A stretch of 64,000 nucleotides of DNA, from assembly GCA_013368375.1 (NCBI GenBank), contig JAACJP010000062.1:1-64000 (forward strand), given 5' to 3'. Both the position numbers and the translations under genes were made by a program. The first letter of the stretch is position 1; each line of letters starts with the position of its first letter. A model generated the notes under the pieces. That model worked only from the letters and a program-made list of their open reading frames with translations, was not told the origin of the DNA and made no database searches. Below, one piece after another: positions 12,184 to 23,920 of the stretch. This DNA comes from Tricholomella constricta (lineage: Eukaryota; Basidiomycota; Agaricomycetes; Agaricales; Lyophyllaceae).

Positions 12184-13172
12184 TCTGCTTTCAAAACCTC
12201 CAACGCTGCATCTGATGCCTACACTCACCATTTCATTCTTTATCGCTCTGCCATCCAATGTCTCTTCTCCAATATTCTATCCAAGCCAAACTATCACTAC
12301 GCTATGCATAATGGTGCTCTACTGAAGTATTGGGGCCCTCTGGCTTCCTTCAGTGAGTTTCCTGGTGAGCGAATGAATGGAATGCTGCAGGATACCAACA
12401 CAAATTGGCATCTTCGTGAGTCCCCGTTCTTCTTTATTACTTTCAAATGTAGCTCATTTAAGACATAGGTGATATGGACCTTACAATGCTCCGTCAGATG
12501 AACCGCAGAGCACATTTGAATGCTCTGTTGCATGATGATGACACTTTGAAGGAACTGGTTGATATCCTTGAGCCAGCAGATATATCTGTGAATGGAACCC
12601 CTGTACCTCTCACATCTTTGGAGGCACCTGACATTCTACAAAAGGCCGCTGGTCTTTCAGAAGCAGAGTATAATGCTCTGCTTTTTTATCTGCACAGCAC
12701 TGGATGACCATTCCACGCCTTTCATGCCTTTCCACATCCTCCAAATGCCATTATTCTCCCTCCACAGGCTCAGTGTCCCCTGCAGCTGCATCGAGGTGAA
12801 CAGACTTTCAGCTGTTTCACTTCACACAGAGGGAACAGTGCCATACAATTCTACAATCCTCTGACTCAGACTCCTGATACGGGATTTATTGAAAAAATTT
12901 GGCAGCTGCCACTGGATGGATCCCTACACACCTTTATCCTAGTCCGCCCGCATCGATCTCTTTCTGCCCATGAAGAACATCAAGCACCGTTTATTCATTA
13001 TCCTGGATTTCTTATACGAATTGTTGATGCACTGCACTCGGAAGACTTGATTATTATTGACATGCATCATATCATTACTCATCTTGCAACTTTTCGACGG
13101 CCACAAGGAACCTACGGCATCAGCAGAGAGACACTCATAGTCTGTTGGGCTTTAAATCGAAGGCGGCAGTGA
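12184..13172 (+). pseudogene. CACTA-type (Tnp2-like) transposon protein, C-terminal part
   Basis: Reading from the LTR edge, the frame gives a stretch with GALLKYWGPL...FPGERMNG...NTNWHL, typical of the C-terminal side of basidiomycete Tnp2/CACTA proteins. A 53-base intron (12416-12468, GTGAGT to ATAG) joins in frame to RDMDLTMLRQMNRRAH. The frame continues to TGA 13170-13172 and is broken by a single TGA at 12705-12707. The last segment contains FILVRPHR...HIITHL...CWALNR, which is also characteristic of this family. The N-terminal and catalytic parts are missing, cut by the LTR. It is a relic. An N-terminal fragment of the same kind lies at 31612-31987. Confidence 0.75.
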
Positions 13173-13729
13173 TACCAGATACATTCTTTTGTATTTACAA
13201 CTTAGTTAAAAACTGGAAAGAAAACTGAATGCAAAAACAGTATGTACCACCAGGTGAACCCCCATCACTTCAGTCCAGTGTATCCGAGGGTGGAGCAGGC
13301 CACGACAGTGGCGCAGACTTGAGGAGCGGTTTCGGCGTGGGTGCGGGCATCACTTTCTGTATGGGGGCACCTAAGCTGCTCGAGCGGGATATGTGATGAT
13401 GGTCGTGTGGGTCTCGGTGTCAACAGTGTATGTTTCTATGCTGAAGGCATCGGCATTGGCGAGGACGACAGCAGTGGTGATGGTGATGTCGGTCACGCTC
13501 GCAGCTTCATTCCCGGTGGTCTTGCTCGCGGTCCAGCTCCCCGCTTCTTTTCCGTTCTCGCTCGAGCTCACGATCGGGCATTCTCTCTCCCCCTTGCAGG
13601 CGTCGCCCAGTCAGTAGGCCACATACAAGCGCTGAAATGCAAAGTTCGCATTGGAGTGGGTGAGTAGAGTGTGTGACGAGGCATATTGAATTCATACTTA
13701 CTTCCAGCTAGCATGGTGTACAGGATCAC
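13173..13729. other. Intergenic stretch without a recognised gene
   Basis: Holds short Ser/Thr-rich open frames on minus (13371-13571) that resemble no family I know. I see no RNA gene and no terminal repeats. Confidence 0.5.
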
Positions 13730-14237
13730 TGTTAGGGGAACACCCGTTTGGACCACCTGATTCCTCGGATGAGCACGTGACCATCCGATTCCTCGGACGA
13801 GCACGCGCCTGACTGACCGATCACGATCCCGACCTCGACGCTCTGCCCCAAGCATCGGTGTACATACTTATAACTTCCTGTCGTTACTTCCCCTTCCAGC
13901 GCGCGCCCGATCCCGACTCCCGACGTCCCGATGTCGGTCGCCCGACCTCGTGCGCCCGCACCCTGAGCCACGAGGATCGGACAGTGTCGGGAACGTGTAC
14001 ATACACGCACCGCTGCCCATCCGTTACCATTAACGTACCATACACCCCAGAGAGCCGGCCCTCAAGTAATTTACTCGTATATAGTCATCCTCCTGACATG
14101 GGGGAATCCTGTACTCTATTCTCATTGGATTCCCCTCTGCCAGGTAGGTTTACTTACGCTCTCTCTATCATACATAATATAACATTGGATTCCCCTCTGC
14201 CAGTACGACTAAGCTCTGCTCGGAGGTCGCCCTTACA
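13730..14237 (+). repeat. Solo chromovirus LTR with 5-bp target duplication
   Basis: A diverged 508-bp LTR (TGTTAGGGGAACACC to GTCGCCCTTACA). It is flanked by ATCAC at 13725-13729 and ATCAC at 14238-14242. This is a true insertion site whose internal part was lost by LTR-LTR recombination. Its sequence differs from the arm LTRs by many substitutions and a changed 5' region, so it is an older insertion. It confirms 5 bp as the target duplication length of this family here. Confidence 0.92.
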
Positions 14238-14537
14238 ATCACGCCAAATTCCCCACACATCAATGGGCTCTGCATAGTAAGGTTCATCTGTGTTCAGCTA
14301 GGAGGCAATCAATCATAAGAAGCGTGGTCAAGAACAAAGCGTGTGGAAACTGTACCTCGGGAGCAACATACGGCAAGCGCTTGAGCAGCGTTCCCAGCAC
14401 AGGCGGCACCCTGAAGGACTTGATGCGGTGCATGAAGCATTCAATGACACCTGTGGCGTGCGTCAGCGGGAGCGTAATTGGGCCGAACCACGGGAAGAGG
14501 GTGTGCAATGCAGTCAACAATGATGTCCAGAGCAGCC

Positions 14538-14664
14538 GAGGTCCAGTCAGCAATGATGGGTGGAAGCGGGCGGGGTCCAGTCGACGACGATGGCCGGAGC
14601 GGGCGGGGTTCATTCGACAATGATGGGCAGAGCGGGCGGGGTCCAGTCGACGACGATGGCCGTG
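14538..14664. repeat. Minisatellite, about 42-bp units
   Basis: Four imperfect units sharing GCGGGCGGGGTCCAGTCGA and GATGGG/GATGGCC. Related units recur at 14884-15020 on the other side of an isolated coding exon. Confidence 0.8.
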
Positions 14665-14741
14665 GCTGAGACTCTAAAATCTGTGCGTGAGCAGGAGCGC
14701 GGTCGGGCTGAGACAATCTGCCTTACACTTCTTTTGCACAT

Positions 14742-14882
14742 CAGACACCAGCACGAGCCAGCTCATCGGCGACGGAAAGATCAAGCTGAAGCGCCACAGC
14801 TCGATCAAGCGGTTCACCGAGGGCGGCCTGGAATTCGAGGACGGGTCCATCGTCGCTGCGGACGTCGTGGTCTTCGCCACTG
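14742..14882 (+). pseudogene. Isolated exon of a flavin-containing monooxygenase
   Basis: The frame reads LIGDGKIKLK...RFTEGGLEFEDGS...ADVVVFATG, matching the segment before the conserved FATG motif of fungal FMO-like enzymes, which oxidise soft nucleophiles using FAD and NADPH. A potential acceptor (CAG at 14739-14741) precedes it and a donor (GGTAAAG, about 14881) follows, so exactly one exon seems present. No neighbouring FMO exons are seen. Both sides are minisatellite. It is probably a captured or left-over exon. Confidence 0.75.
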
Positions 14883-14883
14883 G

Positions 14884-15020
14884 GTAAAGCAGGCTGCGGC
14901 TCAGCCATGGGAGGAGGGTGTGCGGAGCGGGCGCAGTCCAGTCGCGTGAGCAGAAGCGTAGTCGGGCCGAGCCTTGGGAAGGGGGTGTGCGGAGCGGGCG
15001 CAGTCTAGTCGACGATGATG
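14884..15020. repeat. Second minisatellite block
   Basis: Two to three copies of GGGAGGAGGGTGTGCGGAGCG-type units with CAGTCCAGTCG, related to 14484-14664. The remaining sequence up to 15378 shows no gene. Confidence 0.7.
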
Positions 15021-15377
15021 GGTTTCATATTCAAGGGAAGAGGGCGACAATTTGATGGGAGCTAAAGAGGTGTGGATGAGCGAGGAGAAAGCTAAATGAA
15101 AACAATGTAACTTACAGTGAATTGAGAGTGAAAAACAATGCCGTACGTTAGTAAGAAAAGGGAGGAAGTAAACGTGAAAACTTGCTTAGAAAGTCTGTAA
15201 GGCAGGGGGTGTCAGCGCTGTAGCAAAAGCAATAAGAAAAACCTTACATTGAGGGGACGTCGGGCTGAAAGACGTGCTGGTAGGCGAGTACCGCGGAGAC
15301 GTTGGGCTGAAGGCTGGAGATTGCGGACTGCATCTCGGTGAGGTCAGAAACAAACTCATCGCGACATCAATCCCATT

Positions 15378-15980
15378 ACCGACGATGATCCTTCCTCAAG
15401 ACCTGAAACTCCTTTGTGAACTCCGCCATTGCATCGAGCACACGAAATGTGAATAATCGATCTTCTCGCCATGGCCAACAGCAAGCGACTATGCCGTGCG
15501 TGCAGCGTTCTTGATCTGGCGGCTGTTGACGTCGCATTTGGCGAGCTCCATTGTCTGTTCGGGCGTGATGGCGTTCGAAGCGCCGAGTTTCGCGATGAAG
15601 GCGGTCCAGACTTGTTCCTTTGATGCTTGGCTCAGCTCGTGGAAGTGGAGGGCAACGTGAATGCGGGAGAGGAATGCTTTGTCGAAGGCTTGGACGCGGT
15701 TCGTTCTGAGCCCCAACCTTCCCATTGCGCAAGGAATCTGAAAAGCTGAGGTGAAAGACGTCACATCTTCACTGAGAGCCTGTACTTGCCGCATGTCCAT
15801 TCCTTCGCCCAGAATATCAGAGCTAATCCCACCCCCGAGCTCCTCGTAGTAGTCCTGTGCCTTTGCTCTCAGATACGGAATGCCAACCTGCAATGGGACT
15901 AAGTCTTGAGTGGAAAACTGTCGGAGTACCTGGTAATGTATGAGGAACAACAATGAACACCGTATCTCCCCGCTTCCCAA
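15378..15980 (-). pseudogene. Fungal AAA ATPase, C-terminal fragment
   Basis: The minus strand gives TNRVQAFDKAFLSRIHVAL, then a helical lid ending in DVNSRQIKNAARTA, then after a frameshift near 15480 [15 protein letters not shown]. This order matches the end of the AAA core and lid of fungal AAA+ proteins (the R-finger region FLSRIH followed by the sensor-2 N-R-Q-I-K-N motif). Walker A and B regions are not present. Upstream of it (15800-15980) is a stretch, YLRAKAQDYYEELGGG, that I cannot place and that may come from another gene. It is a relic with at least one frameshift. Confidence 0.72.
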
Positions 15981-16099
15981 AGCTTCACTAGTCGGTATCC
16001 CACTGACTGCAGCTCTGGCCCTTTCCGTTTCAATGAATGGTCTCCGTCTCCGTTTCAGTCCGTAGAAGTTTTCTGAAAACGATGCATCTGAAAGAGGAA

Positions 16100-16510
16100 C
16101 TGTTGATGTCAGTGAAGCTTGTCCATGATAGTGTTGCGAGCGGCTTCAGTGTTTTGAGGATGTTGAGAATCTCCATGCAGCTGTTGGAGTAAGTGTGCGC
16201 TGGAAGTCGACGCCTTCGATGCACAGTCTTCAAATTGACACCGTCCGTCTCCAGCGCCCACTCCTTCTCCCGACCAGTCTTGATGGTCCCTGCGGGGGTG
16301 ACCACCACCTTGTCCTGCTCCATAAAAAAAAACATGCTTGACGCCCTCGAAACCATGCAAGCTGACGGAGTGGAGCTTGGTATTCTCAAGCTGCCGAAGG
16401 AAAATGTCTGCCTCAATCGCGCCCATGCCATCCTGCCTCCTTTTTCTCCTGTGGCGGGGATTAGATGTGAGATGGCTATGGAGGCAGATGCAATAGAGCT
16501 CCACGAACTT
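16100..16510 (-). pseudogene. RNA polymerase II largest subunit (RPB1) fragment
   Basis: On the minus strand the pieces read IEADIFLRQLENTKL, FEGVKHVF, EWALETDGVNLKTV and then TYSNSCMEILNIL. These follow in order a conserved C-terminal stretch of RPB1 (the E-W-x-L-E-T-D-G-V-N-L motif and the T-N-S...EI segment), upstream of the CTD repeats. The pieces sit in different frames. One shift is at the A-run near 16326. Only about 130 codons are present. A housekeeping gene must exist elsewhere, so this is a duplicated or captured scrap. It lies head to tail with the AAA ATPase scrap on the same strand. Confidence 0.75.
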
Positions 16511-16893
16511 TCTCAGACCTAGCTTTTGCTTGCCTCATCCTCTGCCTCCTTCATTCATGTTTGCTTGCCCGCTCTCTTTCTTCGCGGTTCCTCTCTTGGG
16601 GGATGAGATCCTAAAGTCAGGGGATATTAGAGGAAAGAGACCGGAAGGAAAGCTGGCCAGACTCACTAGCATCGTCGGACGTGAGCTTGACGTGAGCGCT
16701 TGAGCAGCTGTCATCATGCTTCCCTGTGCAAGTTTCGTGACTCCGAATCGTGAGTATCTTAGATATCTGTAAACAAATACTTGGATGTCCGGTGGGAGTC
16801 AAACTGCCGATGGCTTTTATAAATATAGTAAATTGTTATATATCGACGTGCTATGAACAAGAAAAGAGAATGTCACTAAATAGAAGAAGACCA

Positions 16894-18565
16894 TTAAATA
16901 TCCAGACGCCCTGCGCAAGAGAAGTAAAATGAAGAGAACATCCCGCAGCTCTGCACCCTACTCGCCATTATCCGCAGTGTTGACCTGTTGCTCCACCTCT
17001 TGCTCCACCTCCTCCTCCCCCCCTCCTCCTCCTTGTCACCATCCCAGCCTTTCTCGAGCTGTTCAATTTCGGCCTCCGTCGGCATGGTGTATTGCGCCAA
17101 GACTGCGTCCCCGTACATCACCATAAATTCCTTCTCTGGAAGATTTTTCCATGCAGCGCATTTTGCCCATGTCTCACAAAATCCGGGAAGGGGAAGCGCG
17201 ACACAAATACCATTCTTCATATAGTCGTAGCGCTCGCGGACCGTCAAAGTTTCGTTCCAGTAAGTGGGATCAAACCAGTCGATTGGTACTTTCTTCGGAA
17301 GAGCTGTAAGTTTTGACCGCTGTGGCATCGGAGGATCTTCGCGACGGCGTTCAGGCCTAGAATAAAATGAATGACTAGTCTATCAGGATAAACAGCAAAA
17401 TAATGACTTACTTGAAATTTCGACTCTTGTTCCTTGCCATGCGTTGGCGCTGTGCATCTGCCATCCTGAAAAAATACTTCACTTTGTCAGACCGACCCTC
17501 CTTCTCCTTGACATGGTAAACCATGTCAAAAGCCGCATCACCCTCTGCAGAATCATCATCAGAATGGGCCTCGGTTTCCTTGGCCAACTTCACAACCCGG
17601 TCATTGAAGAGCTGCGCCTTGATAACATTAACTCTACCAATGGCGAGCTATCATTGGGCCAAGAATATCAGAAATCAATTATTGAAGACAAACTAATTGG
17701 TACTCGCCTCATTGCGGCATTTGTATGTTGTACACATCTGTTCGGCTTTCGCCACGCTCCCAGGACTCTTAGATTCGGACATTGCAATGGTATGCATGTA
17801 CGAAAAGACAAAGCTGCGATAAAGCTTGCGCATGAGGGGAAAATTGTGGATAAAAGAAAGGTTGTTCCCCATGTGCGAATAGGCATGTGCAATTGAGACC
17901 TGCTCAAAAGTTGTGAGGGCAACATGCTCATGGAGCAGATTGTACACGGAGACAGGATCACCGCTGAGAACATCTGGCGCCCACCGGTTGAGGCCAAGGC
18001 AGGCCACAGTCCTGAATATGAAAAGCAAATGTGGCTCCGCGATGCGCCTGATGTTGTTTGAGATGGTACCACCTTGCGGAAGAGTGTCCCTGAGGTCCTG
18101 CACCTTGAGTGCAACATCGTGGAGACGACCAGTGTTTTGGTCCAGGCTGGCCGTCACCGAGGTCCTTACTTGCTCCTCAGAGGAAAAGCGCCTATTCAGA
18201 TGAGCTTTGTCACCATGAGTGACAGTGGGAGGGATGGCGTTCTGGTTGAACAGGCGCCAGAGGACACGGAGATGGAGCTCCAGTGATTGCTGAAAGAGAA
18301 AATATAAATCTTGAAAGGATTAAATATTTTAAACACACACCTTGGTCCTTTCTGCTGCTTTTGGGACCTCTCCTCTCCGTAGATGCCAGTCGTTTGGCCG
18401 TTTGAGTTTCTTGGGCTGTTTATCTGTGGCCTTGCGAGGTTTCTTTGTTTGTGAAGAGCTGCCTGCCACAGCGTTGTCTGGTTCTGTTCGTTTGCACTTG
18501 CCCTTGCTGCCTGAAGCAGAGCTGGTCTGCTCAGTTGGAGGAGGAGTCATAAGAACATCAGACAT
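16894..18565 (-). CDS. Unrecognised four-exon protein, repeat-associated
   Basis: Starts at ATG 18565 with a Ser/Pro/Lys-rich tail (exon 1 to 18341). A GT-AG intron leads to exon 2 (from 18289), rich in helices (ARRIAEPHL-like, FRTVACLGLNRWAPDVLSG). Exon 3 (to 17412) has EAHSDDDS and YHVKEKEGRSDKVKYFFR. A clear intron (17411-17357) joins in frame to exon 4 (from 17356) with LPKKVPIDWFDPTYWNETL and an acidic end. The exon 2/3 join needs a GC donor (GAG/GCGAGT near 17705). Total about 500 residues. The wording of exons 3 and 4 resembles basidiomycete hypothetical proteins common in transposon-rich DNA, but I cannot name a function. A repeat upstream (18714-18822) is shared with the CACTA fragment at 31612-31987, which suggests transposon cargo. 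Confidence 0.55.
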
Positions 18566-18713
18566 GGGAGATGGGAGATGAGAAGTAAGAAATGAATTTT
18601 TCTAGCTAATCTACATGTGTGGGGAGCACGGCACGTCGAGAACCAAGGATTTGCAGACGCGTGTGAGCGCGTGCGTCTCATCACACGCGAGCATTTCCTG
18701 ATTTTCTCAAATA

Positions 18714-18822
18714 GGTAATATTACATAAGAATAGGCCAAACGTCAGCCAAGTACCGGCCAAGTACCGGCCAACTGCCCCAAGAGCAGTTGAAATTCAACT
18801 GCCGCGGGTTTTGCCTCCTGTG
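18714..18822. repeat. Dispersed repeat with perfect palindrome, copy 1
   Basis: Shares GGTAATATTACATAA, CCAACTG and CAAG, a CAGTTGAAA/TCAACTG palindrome and GGGTTTTGCCTC with 32085-32201. Both copies lie 100-150 bases upstream of a minus-strand coding start. It probably is a terminal or promoter segment of one transposon family. The following 18823-19390 holds no gene I can support. Confidence 0.75.
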
Positions 18823-19389
18823 ATATCGGTATCTATGCGTGATTCGACAGACTGAGTGCAAGGAGTTCAGTGGCGCGCGGCGCCCTCACTGAGGGCGTCG
18901 TTGAAAATAAAGGCACAGAACAAGGAAGGTGATGACGATAGCTCCTGCTTGCTATGGGCACCAGTCGTGCACCTTGCTTTGTTTACAATGTGGGATAGAG
19001 AGTAGTCGGTCATGCGTCCACGCCGCTGGAGACGTGCGTGCATATACCTGCCCGTGAAAATCCCGTTTCCTGTACCGCTCCCTTCATCTCCCTGCCATGC
19101 CTATGCGTCTGTGTGTCGTCTTCCGACTCTGTAGCATTGGTCTTGTCATGAATCGTGGACATACATTTGTAATGCGCACCTTGAGTGCTGAAGGACGATA
19201 CCCGTCGGTATGCGCCCCACAGCGCGTGCTCACGATCCCACAGCTCAGCCCCACGAGTGCCCGATCCATCTCCCGCTCCCTTCATCGTCCTACTCCTAAG
19301 TCTACGGGGTAGGAGCGGTGGGTGTCTCGCAGACCGCGGACATCTCGGTGAGTACAGTACGGGGCGGGATGAGGCTCGAGGGTGATATA

Positions 19390-20585
19390 ACAAAGAGGAA
19401 GTACGAGAAATGTTGGTGAGGTTGCTGATGCAGGGGAAGACGACAGTGCAGGTGAGGAGGATCTTGAAAGAGTGGAGATAGAAGCGGCCGAGCTGATGTG
19501 TGAAGGTAGTTGAGGATTGAGCCGAGGGTTGCGGCTGCGATGCCGTCTGTGTTGCATAACCACCAAAGTCAGCGATGGTTCAAGTAGCAGAGAGGCAACG
19601 TACAGTAGGCAAATATGTCTGCAGCGCGGAAGGGAAGACGGCAGTGTGAGTGCGACGTCGGGACGTAGGAAAAGGAGAGGGTACAAACAGGACATCATGC
19701 TGATCTTGCAGTGCACAGGCGCCCTCGACCAGACGAATCTCCGGGGCTGGGGACTGACACCACTTGATGAGTGGGTCGAATATGATCTCGTTGCATCCTG
19801 TATACCCGCCGCACATAGCATATTGGCTTCAGCTCCTCTCACCCAAAAAGCGAATAGAGCTAAGGAACAGATAAAACGAAAATGGAAAAAGAAAAAAGGG
19901 ACAAAGGAGAAGCAGAAGACGACTGACCATGCGCATACGTCGGCCAGCTCGCAAGGTCGTCACACCGCAGTCAACGACACCCCTTCCTTGAACCCTCCCT
20001 CCGAATACATCGCCCACCTCAGTGTATACTCCTTCTACAACAGCCTCAGCGGAAGATCAAAGTCCTCCGACGCATTTGCCTTAGCATGAAGTCGACGAAG
20101 GCAGCGTCCTGCACGGCCGACCAGCGCAAGAAGGCGCGACTTCGCCGTTGGCGCACCCGAGTGAGATGCACTTGTTGATGCGCCGCGTGAAGTGCATGAT
20201 CCCGTCCTCGAAGTAGTGGTGTGCAACTTGCATCACGTCCGACTCGTGTTGGATGATGGCGATGTCCGGGAATTTGCCCATCTCGGCGCTGTGTCGCGAA
20301 GCAGTCCTGTGCGCAAAGTCAGTCGCGCGCCCAATGACGATGGGCTTGGGGCCCATCGTCATGACATTGCCTTCCTTGATGGTCCTCTCTACGTGGTCTG
20401 CCCCTCCAGGTGAGTGGTGCATGGGATTGAGAGGGAGAAGAGCGGGACTTGAGCGGGACGTACCATGGAGAGATCTCCCAGATTTTTATGCCGTCCATCC
20501 CCTTCTCGTGCGGTACGGTACGCGGGTCATTTTTGGGCCCATCGTAGGCCTCGTCGTCGGTAAAGGAGACTTCATGGTCAGAGTT
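19390..20585 (-). pseudogene. Fungal glycosyltransferase family 2-like protein, decayed
   Basis: Minus-strand pieces in order: TDDEAYDGPKNDPRTVPHEKGM and IKIWEISPWYVPLKSRSSP (20575-20440); KPIVIGRATDFAHRT, DIAIIQHESDVMQVAHHYFEDGI and FTRRINKCISLGCANGEVAP (20370-20130); EGGFKEGVSL (about 20000); CNEIIFDPLIKW (19795); and SRAPVHCKISMMS (about 19715). These follow a fungal family-2 glycosyltransferase, a membrane enzyme that moves sugar from nucleotide-sugars. The frame shifts at least twice. The segment expected after NGEVAP (a V-G-H-N motif in relatives) is deleted, and a stop follows. It cannot make an active enzyme. Confidence 0.78.
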
Positions 20586-20613
20586 GATTTGCAGGCTACT
20601 ACGGGAAATGAGA

Positions 20614-20629
20614 GTTCTATTTATAGAAC
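20614..20629. promoter_or_regulatory. Palindromic TATA-like element
   Basis: GTTCTATTTATAGAAC is a perfect inverted repeat with a TTTATA core, about 35 bases upstream of the start of the glycosyltransferase relic on minus. An almost identical palindrome is at 57158-57181. Confidence 0.5.
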
Positions 20630-21917
20630 AAGGTATTGTAAATTGGGCGGGTGCGTGGGACAGTTGGCAAAATCAAGTGATTGCATCAACTGATCACATC
20701 AGTCTAACACATCACGTGATCTTTCCGTTCCGCTTATCATCTACCCCGTCTTAATGGTGGAGGGGGGCGCACGGCGATGTGAATCATTTCTTTGCCGTCT
20801 ATTCCCTGTTGAGCGCGGGACTTACCAAGGCCGATGCGACGCGTGATGCGCCGATCACTATTCCCTCATTCGTATGTTTACTTCATTCAGACCGCTTATA
20901 CTTTACGCCACGGCGCTGTGCGCCGTGGTGCGAGCCTCTCGATCGTTCATGATATTTGCCAGTCTTTGTCGTGAACCTTATAAGTTTTTACACTACATAT
21001 ATTCTACCTACAGATCCGCTCTCCCTCAGTTGTCTTGCACTTTGTGTCGAGATCTGAGGGAAGGTTAAGCCTCTAGGTCGATGTGGAAGCCTCTACAAAG
21101 ATAAGAAACAAGGCATCTACGAAAATTCGATGAAGTCCAAACATTTGTAATTCATCAAAGAAGTGCGGCAACTGCCATGATTTATGCAAACGGCTGTAAA
21201 TGCACAAGTCAGCTGATGGCCCTAGAAACGGAGACAAGTCACAAATCCTCAGTGTCAGAATAGAAAGAGATGACAACTATTATTAGAGTACCTAGAAACG
21301 GAGACAAGGCACAACTACATTCTCCATCAGTAAGAAAAGTAAAATAGAGGAGTGGCTAGAGGAATATACTCACATCCTCAGTGTCAGAATAGAAAGAGAT
21401 GACGACTGAGGATGTGAACGGCCGGGAGGGACGACGGAAGTATATCGGAAGTCACGTGTGAGCGATAACAGCTGATGTGGCTGTGCTGAAACTCCGCTCG
21501 GGGTTATTGTTATTGTTATTGACGCGGAGTGGTCCAATTCCTGAACAACCGCGCTTCTGGGACTATCCAGATGTGTGAGCATCCTCTACCCGGGCCCTAT
21601 CTACTCCTTTCGACGAGCTATTCTCGAGAGTCAGAACGTTGGTGAGCACCGACCAGCGCTGTACACCGAACCAACCCATGCTACGGATATCGACCACTGC
21701 GCCACAGCAAAAACGCGGTCCCAAGTGCGACCGAAGCACGAACCGACCGACCGACAATGCGACCGACTGACCGACCAACCACCCGACGCACCGACCAGGA
21801 GACGAAGCAACTAGGAGCACCAGCCCTCCTTTGTCTGGGCGCACGGAGCACGGAACGCCGAATAAGCTGTCGACGACCACGCACGTTGGTATGCCAAGGC
21901 CTCAACCCGGCGACAAC
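20630..21917. other. Non-coding stretch with short direct repeats
   Basis: No gene seen. CCTAGAAACGGAGACAAG occurs at about 21220 and 21290, and ATCCTCAGTGTCAGAATAGA at about 21245 and 21375. From 21730 to 21800 there is a run of GACCGACC-type units. The end abuts the right arm of the inverted repeat. Confidence 0.6.
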
Positions 21918-23920
21918 CCCACCCGATTTGAAATTACCCTATGAAACGCCTTACCTAGCCATTCGCAGAAAGGATCCGGCCGTACCACGGAGTTCCGCCT
22001 CCAAGAGCCAATACCGATCACAATTCCTATACCGATCACAAATCCGACCCGACGCCTCGAGCCGATCAAAAACCCCTTTGCCGAGCCAAAGAGTGCCACA
22101 CTCCCTAAAAAGAGTCGCGCGGTACCAAGCTTGGCGGCGCTTCTCCCAATAAACCAGTAAAACACCTGCCTCGCCGGCTCACAAAAGACGAGTCGGTCGC
22201 GTAGTATAAAACACACCCATGTAGTACCTACTTTCTCCAGTGAATTACAGCCCGTATTTTCCCTCACTCTCAGAGTTAATAGCTCAAAATCATTGTTCCT
22301 GTCGTCTCTGCACTGCTCGTATCGTATAAACTCGTTGCCACCGTCGCCCGCCGCCTCTGTCCGCTCGTACTCGTCGCCCGAACCCGTGAGTTCTCCGTAT
22401 TAACCTCGTTCGTCTCGTTGTCGCACGACCGACACCAAAAGTCGCGTCGCTGACCCGTTCCACCTGGGAACGTCGCATTCCATCGCCGCCGTCGCATTGT
22501 TGTCGGTTCAACTAACTACAAGTTGGATCATCTTTTACCTTCGTCAAACAACCCTTACAAACCCTGCACACTCGCGTGTTTGGGAACTTTTAACACTTCT
22601 CGCCCCCATAGTTGTTAGTTGTTTTGTTGTTGTGCACAGCACCTACAGGCCTTCTAGCTCTATCAACGTCTATCTAGGGAGCTCAATAGAGTGTCAAGAA
22701 ATTGGTCAGTATCATCATCTTCTCTCGTGCTTGTATGGCCAGTGTAGGGGAAGGGGTGGGATGAACACTTTGTTTTTCTTGTGTGTTGAATGCTAAGTCT
22801 AGACAGTCATTCAAGTGCAGTACAAGAATGGAACGATGGAAGCAGTGTTGTTTGGTTCATGCCTCGGTATTGTCTTCTGAAACACAGTTGTCGGGGCAGC
22901 ATGATGGGTTGGGAAGAACTGGGATGCCCGGTTCTCCAATTTGGGGACGAGCTGTTCAATAGTGTTTGCCCGACCTGTGTGCGTCAAGTGGGCCTACAGG
23001 CTAGAAGAGCCCTTGTGGAGAAGTTGTGGTGACGAGTTGAGTAAGTTTGATATGTATATGCTACAGTGTATTATGTTCTTGGAGGGGTTCAACTCTGCTG
23101 GTAATGCCAACCGCTCCAGCACACTGCTTCTTGCTAAATGGACGGGTACTATGGGCTTAAACCAGACTATATTAGAGTGTGTAGAAAACCCCACTGTTGC
23201 TAACGACGAGGAGTCGTGGCAGAGTTTTGGTAGCGGAGCTTATCGAGCCACTCTTTCCTGGCAGGGGAGCATCTTGGAGGCGCGCGCTACAGTGTAGCAC
23301 TCGCATTTTGGCGCATGGTGGCTGTATCGTTCACCAATTAAATCTACGGTGGGTACAGAGTTTGCTAATACTGATTAGAATATCTAGGGTACTGTGAAAA
23401 TATATCCGGTGCCATGCTACTACGTACTAGTTGTGTTGAAAGATCAAAGATAGGCGCGCACCCTCAATGAGGGCAAGCTCAGGACACATTTCATATAGTA
23501 CAACATATTGTCCAAAATATTATCGAAAGCACAGAATCACAGTGAAGTGGTGTATGATGGCAGTGGTCGAAAGGAGGAGCCGCTCGGTGGTCGTTTTTTT
23601 ACCCCCCCACTACAGGTCTAGTACTTCACCAAAGCAGAATCGGACAGTGAGAGTTGGATATTAGGATGACAAGCAAGGGATTTAATGGTTGAGGTAGCGG
23701 GGACAGGCTTTATTACCAACACAGTGCGCGAGGCAGAATGGCTGGAGGCAGTGGCCGGCAATTGCCGAGGCGCGCTCCCGCCGTGTCAGAAAGATCCCTG
23801 ACGCGTTTCAACAGTTCAGCCGCGTCTGCTTCAGAAAATTCAGGACGAGGGTAGATCCAAATTGCGCAGCGCACGCAGAAGTTTTTGTGGCGCACGCAGC
23901 TGTAGTGAATATTTTAGAAA
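21918..23920. other. Inner 2-kb segment of the right arm, no recognised gene
   Basis: Mirror of 9436-11438. The plus strand has a TATA-like GTATAAAACAC near 22206. Frames at 22941-23297 and 22790-23032 look protein-like (CPTCVRQ near 22970) but match nothing I know. Confidence 0.5.

Noticed and set aside
13371..13571. Ser/Thr-rich minus-strand frame as a secreted protein
   Set aside because: Too short, with no signal peptide and no conserved motif.
14538..15020. CRISPR-like array
   Set aside because: Units are adjacent and variable without unique spacers, and the organism is a fungus. It is a minisatellite.
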